Positions 1 through 10,920 of a stretch of 64,000 bases of DNA are shown here, one piece after another. Source of the DNA: Dioctria linearis (taxonomy: Eukaryota > Arthropoda > Insecta > Diptera > Asilidae). Both the position numbers and the translations under genes were made by a program. A model generated the notes under the pieces. That model was given only the letters and a program-made list of their open reading frames with translations. It was not told where the DNA came from and did no database searches. Positions within the stretch are counted from its first letter, which is position 1. Each line of letters begins with the position of its first letter. Where the stretch lies: the NCBI GenBank assembly GCA_963930735.1, contig OZ005740.1:243987192-244051191 (forward strand). Direction: 5' to 3'.

Positions 1-655
1 TTTTCTCTTTTGGCTTTCTCCTTTTATTTTGAGTGCGTTTTAGTTCGTGGGAAGAAGTATTATTCCAAAATAAAATTCAACTCATTTTTCTCTATATAAT
101 TCCCAAGCTTGGTTTGGTACTAACCAACGTCTTTGTAATGCTATTAAGTCTAGATAATGCCCTTAATCTTGCTTCTTCAATAACAATTCATACAAGAGTT
201 TTTAAGCAAAGTAGAGACTTCTAAGACCAACTCTTCGATTTCTGAAATAGCTACTATGAGTTTGGTAGAAAAAATGAAAATGTCATCATTACCAAAACTC
301 CTTCTTACCGACTTCACACAAGTATGAGATTTGAGATTTGTATAAATATTCCATAATATATAAATTAGTGGGCAAAGAAGAAAATGGTTTCAATTCAGCG
401 AACAACAACAAGAGATGTTGAGCAAATTAGAAAAGCTATTGCCAGGGAATTGTGGGGCAGTAGGAGACGTTGAGGGTATATTAAAGAAAAGACGTGGAAC
501 ATTCAATTGTAATTTTTTTTTTTAATTTAACATAAAATCTGTTTTGGTATTTCCATACACTCAAATTAAATTAAATTAGTAATTCTAATATATATAAAAT
601 TAAATTTATTATATTATTTATATTATTATATTATATTAAATTAAAAAAACTATAA
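1..655. other. intergenic, no gene recognised
   Basis: I see no conserved coding sequence here. The last 130 bases (about 525-650) are very AT-rich, mostly short TTA/ATA runs, and lead directly into the stop of the minus-strand Myb-like gene. No terminal inverted repeat matching the Harbinger end near 2.79 kb was found, so the left end of that element may be lost. Confidence 0.5.
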
Positions 656-1326
656 CTACATCTTGTCAATTAATTGTTGCATCATGTTTTTATATTGAAC
701 CACGGCAGTTTCTTGCGATACTGCTGCTCGTTCCTGTGCTATTACTGTTCGCTCTTCTAGTTTCACTAAATCTTGTAAAATTTTATTTTTTTCGTCATAC
801 CGCTGTCTCCTGTCCTCTCTGCTCTTTTCCATCATTTCCTCAAGCGTCTCTGCCTCAGTCTTTTGACGACGTCGCTTTGGTGTTGTTGGCTCCAAGAGTG
901 AATTAACATTCTCCGCAATATCCTGTTCGGTGTCCGCCGCCGCTCTTGAAGTGCTTGGCTGAGGTTGACTTTCCTCTACTTTCCGTGGAGGCTGCGGTGT
1001 TGTGTAATGAGCTGAGTCAGCTAATGGAATGGGGTCCACCGCATGACTCCGGTTGAAAATTGGAGACATTTCCTCAAAATACGGGAAGTTGTAACTGTCA
1101 GCTCCAGTGGAACGCAAGTTGTCCTTTTTTTTTTTTAGTTGCGTTTTTAATGCATTTAACTTCCACTTGCATTGGCTGCCAGTATATGGAAATTCTTGGC
1201 TCAACATTTCCACAGAAATTTCCTTCCAAATGTCCCCATGCCGCTTCCCGGAGTTGAAGAACTCAGTTTTTTTTTCCCCGTAGATTGTAATCAACCTCAG
1301 CACAGCACTTCTACTCCATTTCTTTC
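656..1326 (-). pseudogene. Myb/SANT-like accessory protein, last exon (PIF/Harbinger type)
   Basis: The minus-strand reading frame encodes a trihelix or Myb/SANT-like DNA-binding domain. It starts with KKWSRSAVLRLI just after a plausible splice acceptor (aacag) near 1327, continues with HGDIWKEISVEM and QCKWKLNALKTQLKKKK, and ends in a charged, probably coiled-coil tail (EEMMEKSREDRRQRYDEKN). Proteins of this kind are the second, DNA-binding protein of PIF/Harbinger transposons and help the transposase reach the nucleus and the element ends; that role is family knowledge. This exon is open to its stop at 656, about 220 residues. The internal methionine near 1303 is unlikely to be the true start, because the domain's first tryptophan lies upstream of it. 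5' exons of the same strand lie at 2.1-2.55 kb and contain a premature stop, so the whole gene is probably dead. Confidence 0.7.
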
Positions 1327-1535
1327 CTGTTAAACAAAATTGTATTAATATATTTGTTTAAAGTATTGCATAATATTGATTAAAATAAAAAACTATACTG
1401 GTAACAGTATGGAGATACTGTTACTGATTTATCAGCACTGGTGTGTTGCCGGTAGCCATTAATCTGGTTGTCAACTCCGCTTAGAAGGACATTGCCCTCT
1501 TCTAGTCTTATATGAGTGTGTGTGGCTAAAAATTA

Positions 1536-1802
1536 ATGTATTTTGTGATTGTTGAAAAGCCTCTCGGGGTCATTGGACCTTACTTTTACGAAAATGAGGC
1601 TGGAGCAACAGTTACGGTGAATGGATTGCGCTATCAACAGATGATTAATGATTTTTTATGGCCGGAATTGGATGGTATTGATCTAGACAACGTTTGCTTT
1701 CAACAAGACGGCGCTACGTGCCATTCAAGCAACGAAACCATTAATCTTTTACGGGAAAATATCAAAATAACACCTCTTATTGGAAAACCCTTTACTTTAT
1801 AA
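1536..1802 (+). pseudogene. mariner-like (IS630/Tc1-mariner) transposase fragment
   Basis: The 88-residue frame holds the central part of a DDE transposase of the insect mariner-like group: GVIGPYFYENEAGATVTVNG, then FLWPELDGIDLDNV and FQQDGATCHSS. The aspartate in FQQDGATCH is the second catalytic residue of this family. The N-terminal helix-turn-helix, first catalytic Asp and the C-terminal third acidic residue are absent, so this is a fragment with no activity. Homology stops after the NLLRENI segment, and no inverted repeat was recognised on either side. It lies in an intron or gap of the minus-strand Harbinger accessory gene and may have inserted there. The methionine at 1536 is incidental. 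Confidence 0.8.
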
Positions 1803-2129
1803 CATTTTTCATCTACCTACGTTCGTCTTTATTAATTATTTACTTCAGCCAAGAAGTCTGCTGCTGATGCTGCAAATGGACTACAACACGAAGTTCCTTT
1901 CAACATAAAACGTGCGCATCCATAAATTTACAATATACGTAGGTACTGCACTCTTAGAGTATACTACTAGTAAGTACTTAGTACATAAAGCACCGAAACT
2001 TCATTATATCTTAACAGACACCTTGATCTTGCGCTCTTATGTTAATTAGTGGTTCTACCTAAACTGTTTCCACATATGTAATTAGGATGGGTACTCCAGT
2101 GGAACTAAGCGTCTATTAAAATAATAATT

Positions 2130-2546
2130 TATATTTACCACCCACGCCGCTTGCGTCCTCTTCCAAATTGCTGGGTTGTAACGATGCTGACGATTTAGCT
2201 AAATTATTTAGTATAGGTTCCCGCTGTGGGGCTCCTTTTTCTGTCTGCTTCATCGCTGGAGCCGCAGTGCTAGCATTGGACACTGTTGCATCGATTGGCT
2301 AGGAATTTTCCACATTTTCCACACTTTCCGGAAAATTTGTCATCAAATGCTCTGCAATATACGGAGTAATATCAATAAATACATGCCTCCCTGCATTAAA
2401 ATAAAATAACATTAATTATTTTGTTTATAAAAAAAAACAATTTAATTCTTACCTTCTTCAACTGCTAACACAGTATTTCCCATGAAAATTGGTGAATTTG
2501 CTTCATTTAGCACAATAATTAAATTTTTTTCACCCCCGCTTGCCAT
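2130..2546 (-). pseudogene. 5' exons of Harbinger accessory gene, with premature stop
   Basis: On the minus strand an ATG at 2546 opens a short exon (MASGGEKNLIIVLNEANSP...) that runs to a GTAAG donor at 2452. A pyrimidine/AT-rich intron of about 60 bases ends in AG at 2391, and the next exon reads GGRHVFIDITPYIAEH before an in-frame TAG at 2301-2299; beyond that stop the same frame stays open for about 60 more codons. The acidic N-terminal leader followed by a Myb-like domain further on (656-1326) fits a Harbinger second gene. The stop codon makes it a pseudogene. The start is supported by position just inside the repeat-rich element end at 2.57-2.79 kb. Confidence 0.55.
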
Positions 2547-2569
2547 TTTATATTTTTCACTTCCGAACT

Positions 2570-2790
2570 GTGAAATAACTTTTACTTATGTGACTACGAT
2601 CGACTATCCTCCTGAGCGTAGTCGAATGTAGTCGACTATTTGCTACCTTCAAAGTGCGCAGTGAACGATAGTCGTAGTCAAGCGTAGTCGTTTACTGTCA
2701 AAATTTGGCAGAGTGAACGCAAAATAGTTTTTGGTAGTGACTCGTAGTCGACAAAAAGTCACTATTTCGGTGGCAGTGAACGCGCCCATT
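2570..2790 (-). repeat. putative Harbinger element end with TAGTCG-type motifs
   Basis: This stretch contains about nine close copies of TAGTCG/GTAGTCG or its complement CGACTA within 200 bases, and on the minus strand starts with GGGCGCGTTCACTGCCACC. It sits immediately upstream of the putative first ATG of the accessory gene (2546). A dense cluster of a short motif at a transposon end and promoter is what a binding array for the element's own DNA-binding protein would look like; that use is inference. The partner terminal repeat was not found in the window. Confidence 0.45.
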
Positions 2791-3990
2791 GTCACTCTCA
2801 ATTTCTCTGTTTCACATATATTTTGACGTTTTTCTTGTTTTTACTTGAAAAAGTACGCGAAAAGACATACTGCAGCGGTTTAATTCTTACAAAACATGCT
2901 AGATCCTCCACTGGCCAGTCCTTTCGCATCTCCGGAGGTGGAGCAATTTAGAAACCTATAAATATTTCGACTATTATTCGCATATGTTATTGTTATTGAC
3001 AATCGTTCCTCTTTAAAGCATCTACCTCGTCCAGACTCAAAGGAAAAAAGCCGATTGTAACCAGATGGCCTGGTAGTTCACTATTAAATAATTTCGTCTT
3101 GCTTTCAATGTATTTCTTACTTTCCTGGGTTGAATATGAAATATAATTAAATGTGATTAATTGAATTTATAAATTTTCGATTGAGTTTGTCTGAGGGTGG
3201 CACCACGGTTACTGAGGAGGGCGCGTGTCCACCCATGACCCTACACTTAATTATATTGGAGCGAAGTAATTAGATGAAATCAAAAGCGAAGAGACCTTTC
3301 TTGTTGAGCGATTAAACGTAAAAACTTGTTCATTAAATTTGCCTACTCTATATATACAATAATTCTTTCGTTCTCTAAAAAGCTTAACTAATCGGAAAAT
3401 TATAAAGCACAATAACGTCTACCCTGCCAGCTTGACGACTTGAGGGAAAAGACATGAGACTTATCCCTCCGGCTGTCCATGACACTTGTTCTTCTTCCGT
3501 ACAGAAAGTCCAATATTCGTTCCATTAAGGTGCCGTTCACATTGCAGATTTTAGAACTTTTATTTCTTTATACATTTATTCTGTTAAACATTATTATTCA
3601 GTTCAGATTAATTCCTTTACATAGACAAGATTTAATATGTCTGTTCCACAAATATGTGTCTTTGAATAATTTTAGTTGGTGTCTGTTTGTTTATTAATGC
3701 TTAATAATAGTGTAGTGTAGTAGTGTAGTAGTAGTAAATATAATAAACATGTTGTTTAATTTGATTAATATTAGCCCATTTAAGAAAGAATTCTTTTTAT
3801 TTAGTCTTTCATGTTTATGTTTAGATGTCGAATGTTTTTTATTTGATTTTATTCTTTTATATATATGTATAATGTATAATTGTATTTCCCGATTTTTGTG
3901 ACGCTAGTTATGAGATCACAATATCACGAAAATTTCTTAAGGATTCGAGCTGGCGAATAATTTGTGGAAATTAACGAAACTCTACAAAAT
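2791..3990. other. no gene recognised; short GTA microsatellite
   Basis: No conserved reading frame was found. A small GTA/GTAGT microsatellite lies at about 3709-3741. The open frame at 3479-3697 is AT-rich and hydrophobic by composition and matches nothing I recognise. Confidence 0.5.
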
Positions 3991-4004
3991 TGTAACGTTG
4001 GTAT

Positions 4005-4888
4005 CTATTTACTTATGCAAAGTAAAGTTACAAATCTTGGTGTTATTTAAGCCAAGACATGAAGTGCTGCGACAATGGTAACGCATTTATTAAAAGAGTC
4101 TACATCGGCCGTCAGAGACTTTGGCTATATGCGACCAATTTAACAACAATTACTTGCCTGAAGCTTGTAAAGACACAACTTATGCTATACTTTACAATTG
4201 TAGTACGATTTACCCTAAACTTGATTCTTTTTATGCCCTTAAAGGGGAGGTTGCCTTTAATAATTGTGTTCGATTTGTATTTGGACTTCGCAGGTTTGAT
4301 CATGTTTCCCCTTTTCGGACATCTGACTACTTACCTTGGGCGTAGGTCATTGATATTTTTCTTTTATCTTTTAAAGTCAGGGCAACAACCAGTGTATCTC
4401 AGAGAACTCTTCAGTTTCGCAACATCTGAAAGTAATAGGAACATAATTATTCCTCGTTTCTGTAAGACGAATATGGAAAGTTCTTATCTTGTCCAGATCT
4501 CGCCCTTATGGAATAGTCTTCCTTGAATATTCAAACTGCCAACTCCTTGGTCCCATTCAAGAGAAACATTAGTTTACAAATAATTTAGTTGTTGTTAATC
4601 GTTCCATTATATTTTACTCTATCTTTTTACTACAAATCTTCTTAACAGCTGAACGTAAATTCTATTTGACCTTTCTAAACGCACTTATATATTGATAGTT
4701 TGTACGTTCTTTCCTTTTTTCTTCTAAATTCGTATAGTCTATAACCTAATTTTTTTTTTGCTTCTAGAATTATGTATTTAATGCCGTACTATTCATTGTA
4801 CAAGATGGTAAATCTTGTATGCGACTGCAACATATTGTTTATGTTTTAATAACTTAGTGACGGCGTAGGGGTCAAATAAAAAAAAAGT
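4005..4888 (+). mobile_element. jockey-like LINE, 3' fragment (end of ORF2 and 3' UTR)
   Basis: Three frames together give the C-terminal part of a non-LTR retrotransposon ORF2, downstream of the reverse transcriptase core: MQSKVTNLGV, IKRVYIGRQRLWLYAT, CLKLVKTQLM, NNCVRFVFGLRRFDHVS, RRSLIFFFYLLKSGQQPVYL, SSYLVQISPLWNSLP. The frame ends in TAG near 4588, and a 3' UTR follows to an AATAAA plus A-run at about 4877-4888, the expected 3' end. The same protein and 3' UTR occur on the minus strand at 43.3-45.7 kb, so both are copies of one family. At least two frameshifts make this copy inactive, and its 5' truncation is typical of LINE insertion. Confidence 0.85.
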
Positions 4889-5620
4889 TTAGAAAATCTG
4901 AAAATTATAGTTTAGACAACTATAACTCTTTAGAGGAGAGGGGCGGGGCTGGTTGAACATTCGCTGGATTGGCCATAAAGATCTGCATACAATAACCTCT
5001 TAACTGTGACCGTACGCCCTGTACTTTTTAAGATACAGGGTCTTTTGTGTAAAATCAGCTTTTTTTGTTAATCACCCTGTAACTCCTAAACGGTTGCTAG
5101 GTAAGTACTATCGCCTCCTGTTCTATTAATCTCCTAAGGGGAAATACCCTGTATATACACCGGAGACAAGAGAAAGGTCTAAAACTCTTGCTAGTTAAAG
5201 AATATAAGAAAATGTTAACGACAAGTCATAATTGATATCAATAGCAATTATTATGATTGTGTGTGTGATTCTAGAAAAAAAGTTACAAGCAGTATGAAAA
5301 CTAAAAAGAATTTCATTTATGGAGCACCACAACATTTTTTTGTTTTTTAAAGCACCACACTCGAATTTTGAACGTAACACATTCAATACCGATTTAATTA
5401 CCTAAAAAATTCGCAGATTAAATAAAGTTAAATATTCTGAAAAAGGTTCCGTGTAACAATTTAATCTTCTGTCTGCATTGCTAAAGGGAAGATTGCCGAA
5501 AGAATCGCCAATTGAATCGGCAATTAAATACGAATGTCGTTTGGCAGTATGTTTAGTGTAAGGTATAAAATGGCATAATACTAATAGTTTTTAAATAACT
5601 TACTGATTTCCACTCCACAG
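4889..5620. other. no gene recognised; probable Harbinger 5' region
   Basis: No coding homology was found. A short hairpin pairs CCCTGTA (5018-5024) with TACAGGG (5034-5040). The right part leads into the Harbinger transposase exon at 5622 and should hold its first exon and the element end, but I could not identify a terminal repeat. Confidence 0.4.
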
Positions 5621-5621
5621 A

Positions 5622-6468
5622 TATTTATCGCAAGGCTCTAGCTGGCAAATTGTTTCTTGGGCTTTTCGGTTAGGTGCATCAACTGTGCGGAAAATAATTT
5701 TGGAGACTTGTGAGGATATTTGGGAAGAACTCCATGGAATATATCTTGCTCCGCATAATGAGGACGAATGGAGAAAAATTTCACAGGACTTTTACAAAAT
5801 GACAGGCCTACATAATTTTGTGGGAGCTATCGACGGGAAGCATATCCGAATCAAGTGCCTTCCACGGTCTGGCTCAGTGTACTACAATTATAAAGGCTAC
5901 AGTAGCAATGCATTATTACCTGCATGTGACAGTAATTACTGTTTCACGGCAGTTGATATCGGCGTATGGGGGAGCCAAAGTGACGGAGGAGTTCTTAGTG
6001 TTAGCACCTTTGGGAGTCAAGTTCTGAATGAAAAGCGTAAGTTCCCTCCATCGCAGACTTTTCCGAATTTAAATATATGTAAAATTTCCCCTTTATGTTG
6101 TAAGAGATGCTGCGTTCCAATTAAGACGGAGCCTGATGCGTCCATATCCAGGTCGGTTGCTTCCTTCGGACAAAGAGGTGTGTAATAAGACTCTTAGTAA
6201 AACAAGAGTGAGAACCGAGAAGACCTTCGGTATAATGACAGCAAGATGGCGAGTTTTATTAAACGTAATCAACTACTTTCCAGAAAATGTCAAAAAAATC
6301 ATTAAATTAGTAGTGCTTTTGCATAATTTTCTGAAGACGCATGATGTAGAGTATTGTTCAGCTAATTTCGTAGACCATTTTGAAAAAGCAAAAATTATTC
6401 AGGCGTTTCAATGCCCCCGTATAGGTTTTGAACTGGCGGACACACTAAAAGATTATTTAAATGCTTAA
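5622..6468 (+). pseudogene. PIF/Harbinger transposase (DDE_Tnp_4), frameshifted
   Basis: A splice acceptor (ccactccacag) just before 5621 opens an exon beginning YLSQGSSWQIVSWAFRLGAS, the usual start of the helix-turn-helix region. The catalytic domain follows: GAIDGKHIRIKCL (first Asp), YYNYKGYSSNALL and TAVDIGVWGSQSDGG. A frameshift near 6060-6085 moves the rest into another frame, where YVVRDAAFQLRRSLMRPYPG (second Asp) and KTRVRTEKTFGIMTARW (third acidic residue) are followed by the conserved LVVLLHNFLKTHD and a stop at 6468. All three catalytic positions survive, but the frameshift prevents a full product. The N-terminal exon was not found. The gene converges with a MADF-type accessory gene on the opposite strand (6581-7190), the arrangement common in these transposons. 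Confidence 0.85.
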
Positions 6469-6580
6469 TATTCGCTATTAAAATAACAAAAAAACAGATT
6501 TTAAATTATAGATTTTTTAATTTCTTATATTTTTTGTTTGTTTTCTTCATACTGAGCTTTGATATCATCATGAACAGCTG

Positions 6581-7190
6581 TCAGAACTCCAATCTGGAGA
6601 TTTGCAAATCTCTCGAAGGAAAAATTTGAATGTTCACTTGAACGGTCACGCTGTTGAAGAATGATTGCACCTCACTGCTTCCACTAGAATCTACAGAGAA
6701 AGCGTCTTTGGCCACTTTCATTAGCTCCAGAATGTCTTTTCGAGCCTCTTACACAAGCTCCTCCGTCATCTTCCGTTTTTTGGTAGAATAACTCATGCTG
6801 AAGCTTCCGGATGTTGCAGAGGTTGAAGTGGAGGTCCTTTCCTGATGGCCAGAAAACATCGAACAGTCGTCGAACTCGACGAAGGTACTAAAAGGATCTT
6901 TATCGACATATTCCCCAAATTCCATTTTCGTCAGCTTCTCAACATCTACTTGGATATTACCCACGGTCCTTCAGAAAAAGGAAAAGAAATAGTATAATTA
7001 AAAGATTTGGAAATAATGAAACAACAAATAGTGCTTAATAAATTATCTACCTTGGATTTGAAAATTCGTATTCATCCAAGAATCGCATGAGCAAAAAAAA
7101 ATTCACTCCTGCTTTGGGGGATACGTGGTATGGGGTAACTGTCACGCAAACTTTTTCCACCGCGCTTTTAGTTTTCCAACCGAAACATGT
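6581..7190 (-). pseudogene. MADF-type accessory gene of Harbinger element, decayed
   Basis: On the minus strand the frame begins with a degenerate MADF-like stretch (HVSVGKLKARWKKFA, then stop; LMRFLDEYEFSNP), passes through an AT-rich probable intron, and continues as VGNIQVDVEKLTKMEFGEYV... to STKKRKMTEELV at 6749. One stop codon there interrupts a continuing frame (EARKDILELMKVAKDAFSVD) that ends at 6581 and resembles the C-terminal tails of MADF/BESS-like accessory proteins. MADF proteins bind DNA and in Harbinger elements partner the transposase; this is family knowledge. At least three stops make it a pseudogene. It ends about 110 bases from the convergent transposase stop. Confidence 0.6.
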
Positions 7191-8105
7191 TCATAAATAA
7201 ACAAAAAGAACACAACATTGTATCTTTATAACGAATTTACTTGGAACTTTTATTTGGGTAGATAATTCTACCCACTTCTATATCTTCAAATCAACATTTT
7301 TATAACTGTTTTTCTTTTTGTTGAAAATGAAATCATTCACTTTTAAAAATTCGATAATTCTTTGCTCCATTTTGTACTTGAAAACAATCACAATATCATT
7401 TGTCATGTTTTTTCATAATAGATTAAGATTTTGCATATTGGTAGCAATGGAGCGCCGGCGTTAAGTTTAGGATTAGAGATGGATCGACGACGACGAGTAA
7501 TGTAATGCATTTCATACATGCAGTAACGTCTCTAAATATTTTTGACATAAAACGACCACCACTCCGGCGTGTCGGCGTTGTTAATGTAATCCACCGATAA
7601 CTGATTCTTTTACACCATTGTTATCATTTAAAAAAAGGAAATAATTTCCTTCTATATTTGCATGATGATCGAAGCTGGCTTCGCCCTCAATTTTTCCCAT
7701 TTTTTTTTCTAAAACGTTCGAAATAAACAGTTGACTTCGGATAAATTTATGTCAATTTTCTTAAGAACATCAAAACTTTGGTTACCTCTTTCTTACACGC
7801 TGGTTTTCTTAAACGTTGGCTGCCATGCCTTATGCTTAACAGCTTATTGTTCAAGCAGCATATTCGTACTGGCGGTGGCGGTTACACGAGTTATATCAGC
7901 AAAAACTGATTGTAACCCTGAAAATTGTGAAGTTGCAAATACCATGCACTTAACCGAAACAAGGCAAAGCGAAGGATCGCATTACATCTCATACGACGTT
8001 TCAGAGAATGCAATCCTCCACTTTCACATACTAGCTACTTACCTACCTACAAAAAGATCCAGAAAAATTGCAACGACAGAGAAAAAATAAAGCAAGAATT
8101 GTTTT
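7191..8105. other. no gene recognised
   Basis: An open frame occupies about 7731-8090 on the plus strand, starting near an in-frame ATG at 7749 and rich in hydrophobic residues, but I recognise no family, see no splice or promoter context, and do not call it a gene. The rest is AT-rich and without visible repeats. Confidence 0.4.
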
Positions 8106-8802
8106 TATACCCTAGATGAAATCTATAGGGGTATACTAAGTTTGTCATTCCGTTTGTAACACCTCGATATAATGATGGTAGAGCAAAATGGATTGGACAC
8201 CCACGCATAATATTAAAAGTTATTTTGATTTTTGCATGTCCGTCCGCCCATCTGTCTGTGCGCACGATAACTCGAGAGCGCGTACACTTAAGGAGCTGAA
8301 ATTTTGTACACGGACTTTAAAAAAAAAGTAAAATTAAGTTCGAAAATGAGACAAATCGGGTAACTCCTTCGTGGGGTTGCCATACAAAAATTTCGTTTTC
8401 CGCCATATATTTGTACACTGCCTGAGACCGCGTTGATGGTAGAGTGCTGAAATTTGGTACATGGTGTTTTCATTGCACTAGCAAATAAAATTTCGGAAAT
8501 GGACTAAATCGGGCAACTCCTTCTTGGTGTTGCCATATAAAAATTTAGGTTTTTTACATATACTGTGAAAACGATCACTCCAAGACATTTTTATCGTACT
8601 AAAAACTTCTTCAGAATATGAAATCCTATAAAATTGGTTATAATCATTTTTTCTATCCGACGAACCCTTCTAGAAATATATGCGAAAAACCACTGCAAAA
8701 ATCAAAATTGCTGAAATGGGTGCCCATACGAAATTTTATACGGGCATTCATCTAGGGTATCATAAGAATTGGTCTTAGACCAATATTAGCTTTTTTACTT
8801 GT
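8106..8802 (-). mobile_element. 697 bp hairpin-ended nonautonomous repeat, copy 1
   Basis: The plus-strand left edge is a hairpin in which TATACCCTAGAT pairs across a GAA loop with ATCTATAGGGG. The right edge carries TTCATCTAGGGTAT, then ATTGGTCTTAGACCAAT (a perfect 8-bp stem) and AGCTTTTTTACTTGT. The inner part contains a purine/pyrimidine tract with TCCGTCCG-type repeats and two ~150 bp units of the kind seen in the arrays nearby. The same ends and the same length recur at 10921-11617 in the opposite orientation, which fixes the boundaries. No coding capacity. Terminal hairpins, internal tandem units and no clear target duplication suggest a Helitron/Helentron (DINE-like) element; this class assignment is inference. 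Confidence 0.7.
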
Positions 8803-8839
8803 TTATATTAAGACAGTTTAAGTTTACTTCGAGGAGTGG

Positions 8840-9130
8840 TAATAAAAAAAACAACATAACTGACGCATCAGTAAAACTGATGCTGCCATTGATGCAGAGT
8901 CGTGTAAATCCCTACTGACTAGTTTTTTTATTACTGACCAGTCAGTAAACTCTCAATAGTAAATTAAAATGGCGGAAACTGAAATTAAACAGTTACATAT
9001 TAGTGGAAGTTTGTGTTTATATTTCTGATCTTTTTTTTTTTTTTGAGTTCGAAAAGACTGAAGCAAATTATTATACTCCGTAATCTTTACACTTTGGATA
9101 GAGAAAAATTACGGAAAGGAGATTGAATAA
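8840..9130. other. possible DNA-transposon end rich in ACTGAC motifs
   Basis: This piece has repeated ACTGAC/GTCAGT words (for example ACTGACCAGTCAGTAAAC at about 8934-8951), a pattern that recurs at about 9820-9850 on the far side of the MADF remnant. It could be the end of the element that carried that gene. I could not define a clean terminal repeat. Confidence 0.3.
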
Positions 9131-9404
9131 GGAAGAAATCATTATGAGAAGAATCCTTGCATGTAGATTAGCTTTAGCAATGCCACAGAAGAGCGGACAT
9201 CAAAAATAAAGTATGGAAGGAATTGTCAAAAGAGATGAAAATGGACACAGATTTAGTAAAAATATGAAAACGCTTCGTGGTACTTACACAGAAGAAAGAA
9301 AAAAACAATTCTCGGAAGACTGGGACGGAGCATTTTTACGTTTCAAATCTCCTACCACTGCTATAACTGTACCGTTTTACGACATTTCTAGTCTAGTCAG
9401 TTAA
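9130..9404 (+). pseudogene. MADF-domain remnant
   Basis: In two plus-strand frames the sequence reads EKNPCM, then TSKIK, then VWKELSKEMKMDTDLV and NMKTLRGTYTEERKKQ. This follows the order of a MADF domain: a start helix with NPxLW-like residues, then WKEL, then an LRxxYxxExKK helix. One frameshift and one stop break it. It resembles the accessory proteins of the Harbinger elements elsewhere in the window, so it is probably the remains of another one. No transposase was found within 1 kb. Confidence 0.5.
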
Positions 9405-10020
9405 TCGAGTACAACATGTTTGTAGTCAGTCAAATTGATTGTTGAAGTTACTACTTGTTATGGCCCAATATACGGAAGATTCCTCCAGCAGCCAAGGGCA
9501 TATTCTGGTAAAATAATCAACAATTAAACAATTACCTAGTATGGAATTGTTCTGCAGCCGTCGGTTATTTTGCTGATTAACTCAACAGCTGGCTGTGATG
9601 CGCGCTTAGTGGAGGAGCAATCGACGATTACGATAAAAATTAACCTCGAACGGTAATTGTTACGTAAGACGATTGCAGTGACTCAGGTGCTGCAGCCGGT
9701 AAAACAAACGACTGGGTTGTTGTCGTTTGTTTACATATCCGCGTTGTGAGTAAATGTTTAGGTCCGAAAATTGGGACATAAAAGACCAATAACTAGTCGG
9801 GCGAGTACCGACATACTGACAGTCAGTTCTACTGACACGTGTAGCCCGCCTGATAGTTTAGTGCCGCGTGATTGAGCGAGCTTGCACCAATACTATGCAA
9901 TTCATGTGCGATTTATGGTTATTTTATTGAACTAAATAACAACAATGTTTTATGCTGCTAGAGAGATCCAATTTTTTTTGATATTGAGGCGGCCGGCCCT
10001 ATGTATCTACAATTTTCTAC
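9405..10020. other. no gene recognised
   Basis: No coding homology or clear repeat. GTCAG-type words near 9820-9850 may mark the far end of the element containing the MADF remnant. Confidence 0.4.
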
Positions 10021-10920
10021 TTCTAATTTTCAATGAAATTTTGTGAATGCGTTTGGTTGGCTCCAATTTGGGAGATATGATAGCTTTGGGCACGTTAGAA
10101 TGGCGCTGTTGTCCAGATCTAAAAACATGACTGAGAACGCGTCGAGTGGAAAGCTGAAATTTTGTACACGGTGTTTTCATAAAAATTGCAAATACAAGTT
10201 CAAAAGTGAACTAAATGGGGTAACTCTTTCTTAGTGTTACCATACAAATATCTGGTCTTTTAGTATGTATTTGGTCAGTGAGAGCTGAAATTTGGTACCT
10301 AATGTTTTCATAGCAATAGTAAATAAAATTTAAATAATCATCTGAATCGGACATCCACTTCTTGATGTAGCCATACACAAATTTGGCTTTTCACTATATA
10401 TTTGGAAACTGTCTAGGCAATGACGACGAAATTTTGTACACGCCGTTTTTTTAAAAAGATGTAAATTAAGTTGAAAAATGGGACAAATCAGGCAACTCCT
10501 AGGGTTTCCATACAACAATTTTTTTAACTATATATTTCGGCATTGCCTGAGAACCAAACGACATGGATAATTAGAATTGGTACATGGTGTTTTCATAGCA
10601 GTAGTAAATAAAATTACAGAAATGGTCTCAATCGGGCATCCTCTTCTTGATGTTGCCATACACAATTTTGGGTTTTCAGTATATATTTGGAAACTGGCTG
10701 AGAATGCGCCGACGTGGAGAGCTCAAATTTTGTACACGGCGTTTTCATGAAAATTGAAAATACGGGTTCAAAAAGGGCCCAAATCAGCAACCCCTTTTTG
10801 TTGTTGCCATACAAAACTTTAGGCTTTCACGGTATATTTGGACACTGCCTAACGCGTCGACGCAGAGCACAGGCATTTTTTCCACGGGCCTTTTTTTAAA
10901 AAAGATGTAAATTAAGTTCA
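10021..10920 (+). repeat. ~150 bp degenerate tandem array, left part
   Basis: About six diverged units with a period of roughly 140-150 bases. Each contains a GTTGCCATACA-like word, a TATATTTGGACACTGCCTG-like word, a GAGAACGCGTCGA-like word, TGAAATTTTGTACACGG and GTTTTCATA. Two adjacent GTTGCCATAC words start at about 10652 and 10803. The left edge contains TTTTGTGAATGCGTTTGGTT, which also marks the left edge of the array at 53.4 kb, so these are two copies of one element rather than a plain local satellite. The array is interrupted at 10920 by the hairpin repeat and resumes at 11618. Confidence 0.75.

Noticed and set aside
33..224. 63-codon plus-strand open frame
   Set aside because: Composition-driven, no family resemblance, no repeat or splice context.
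7731..8090. 119-codon open frame with hydrophobic N-terminus, possibly secreted
   Set aside because: Its first codon is TTG, the next ATG gives a sequence with no known domain, and it ends just before a mobile repeat. Not enough for a gene call.
9213..9404. Possible small standalone gene
   Set aside because: It overlaps a MADF remnant read in a mixture of frames, so it is better explained as a broken transposon gene.
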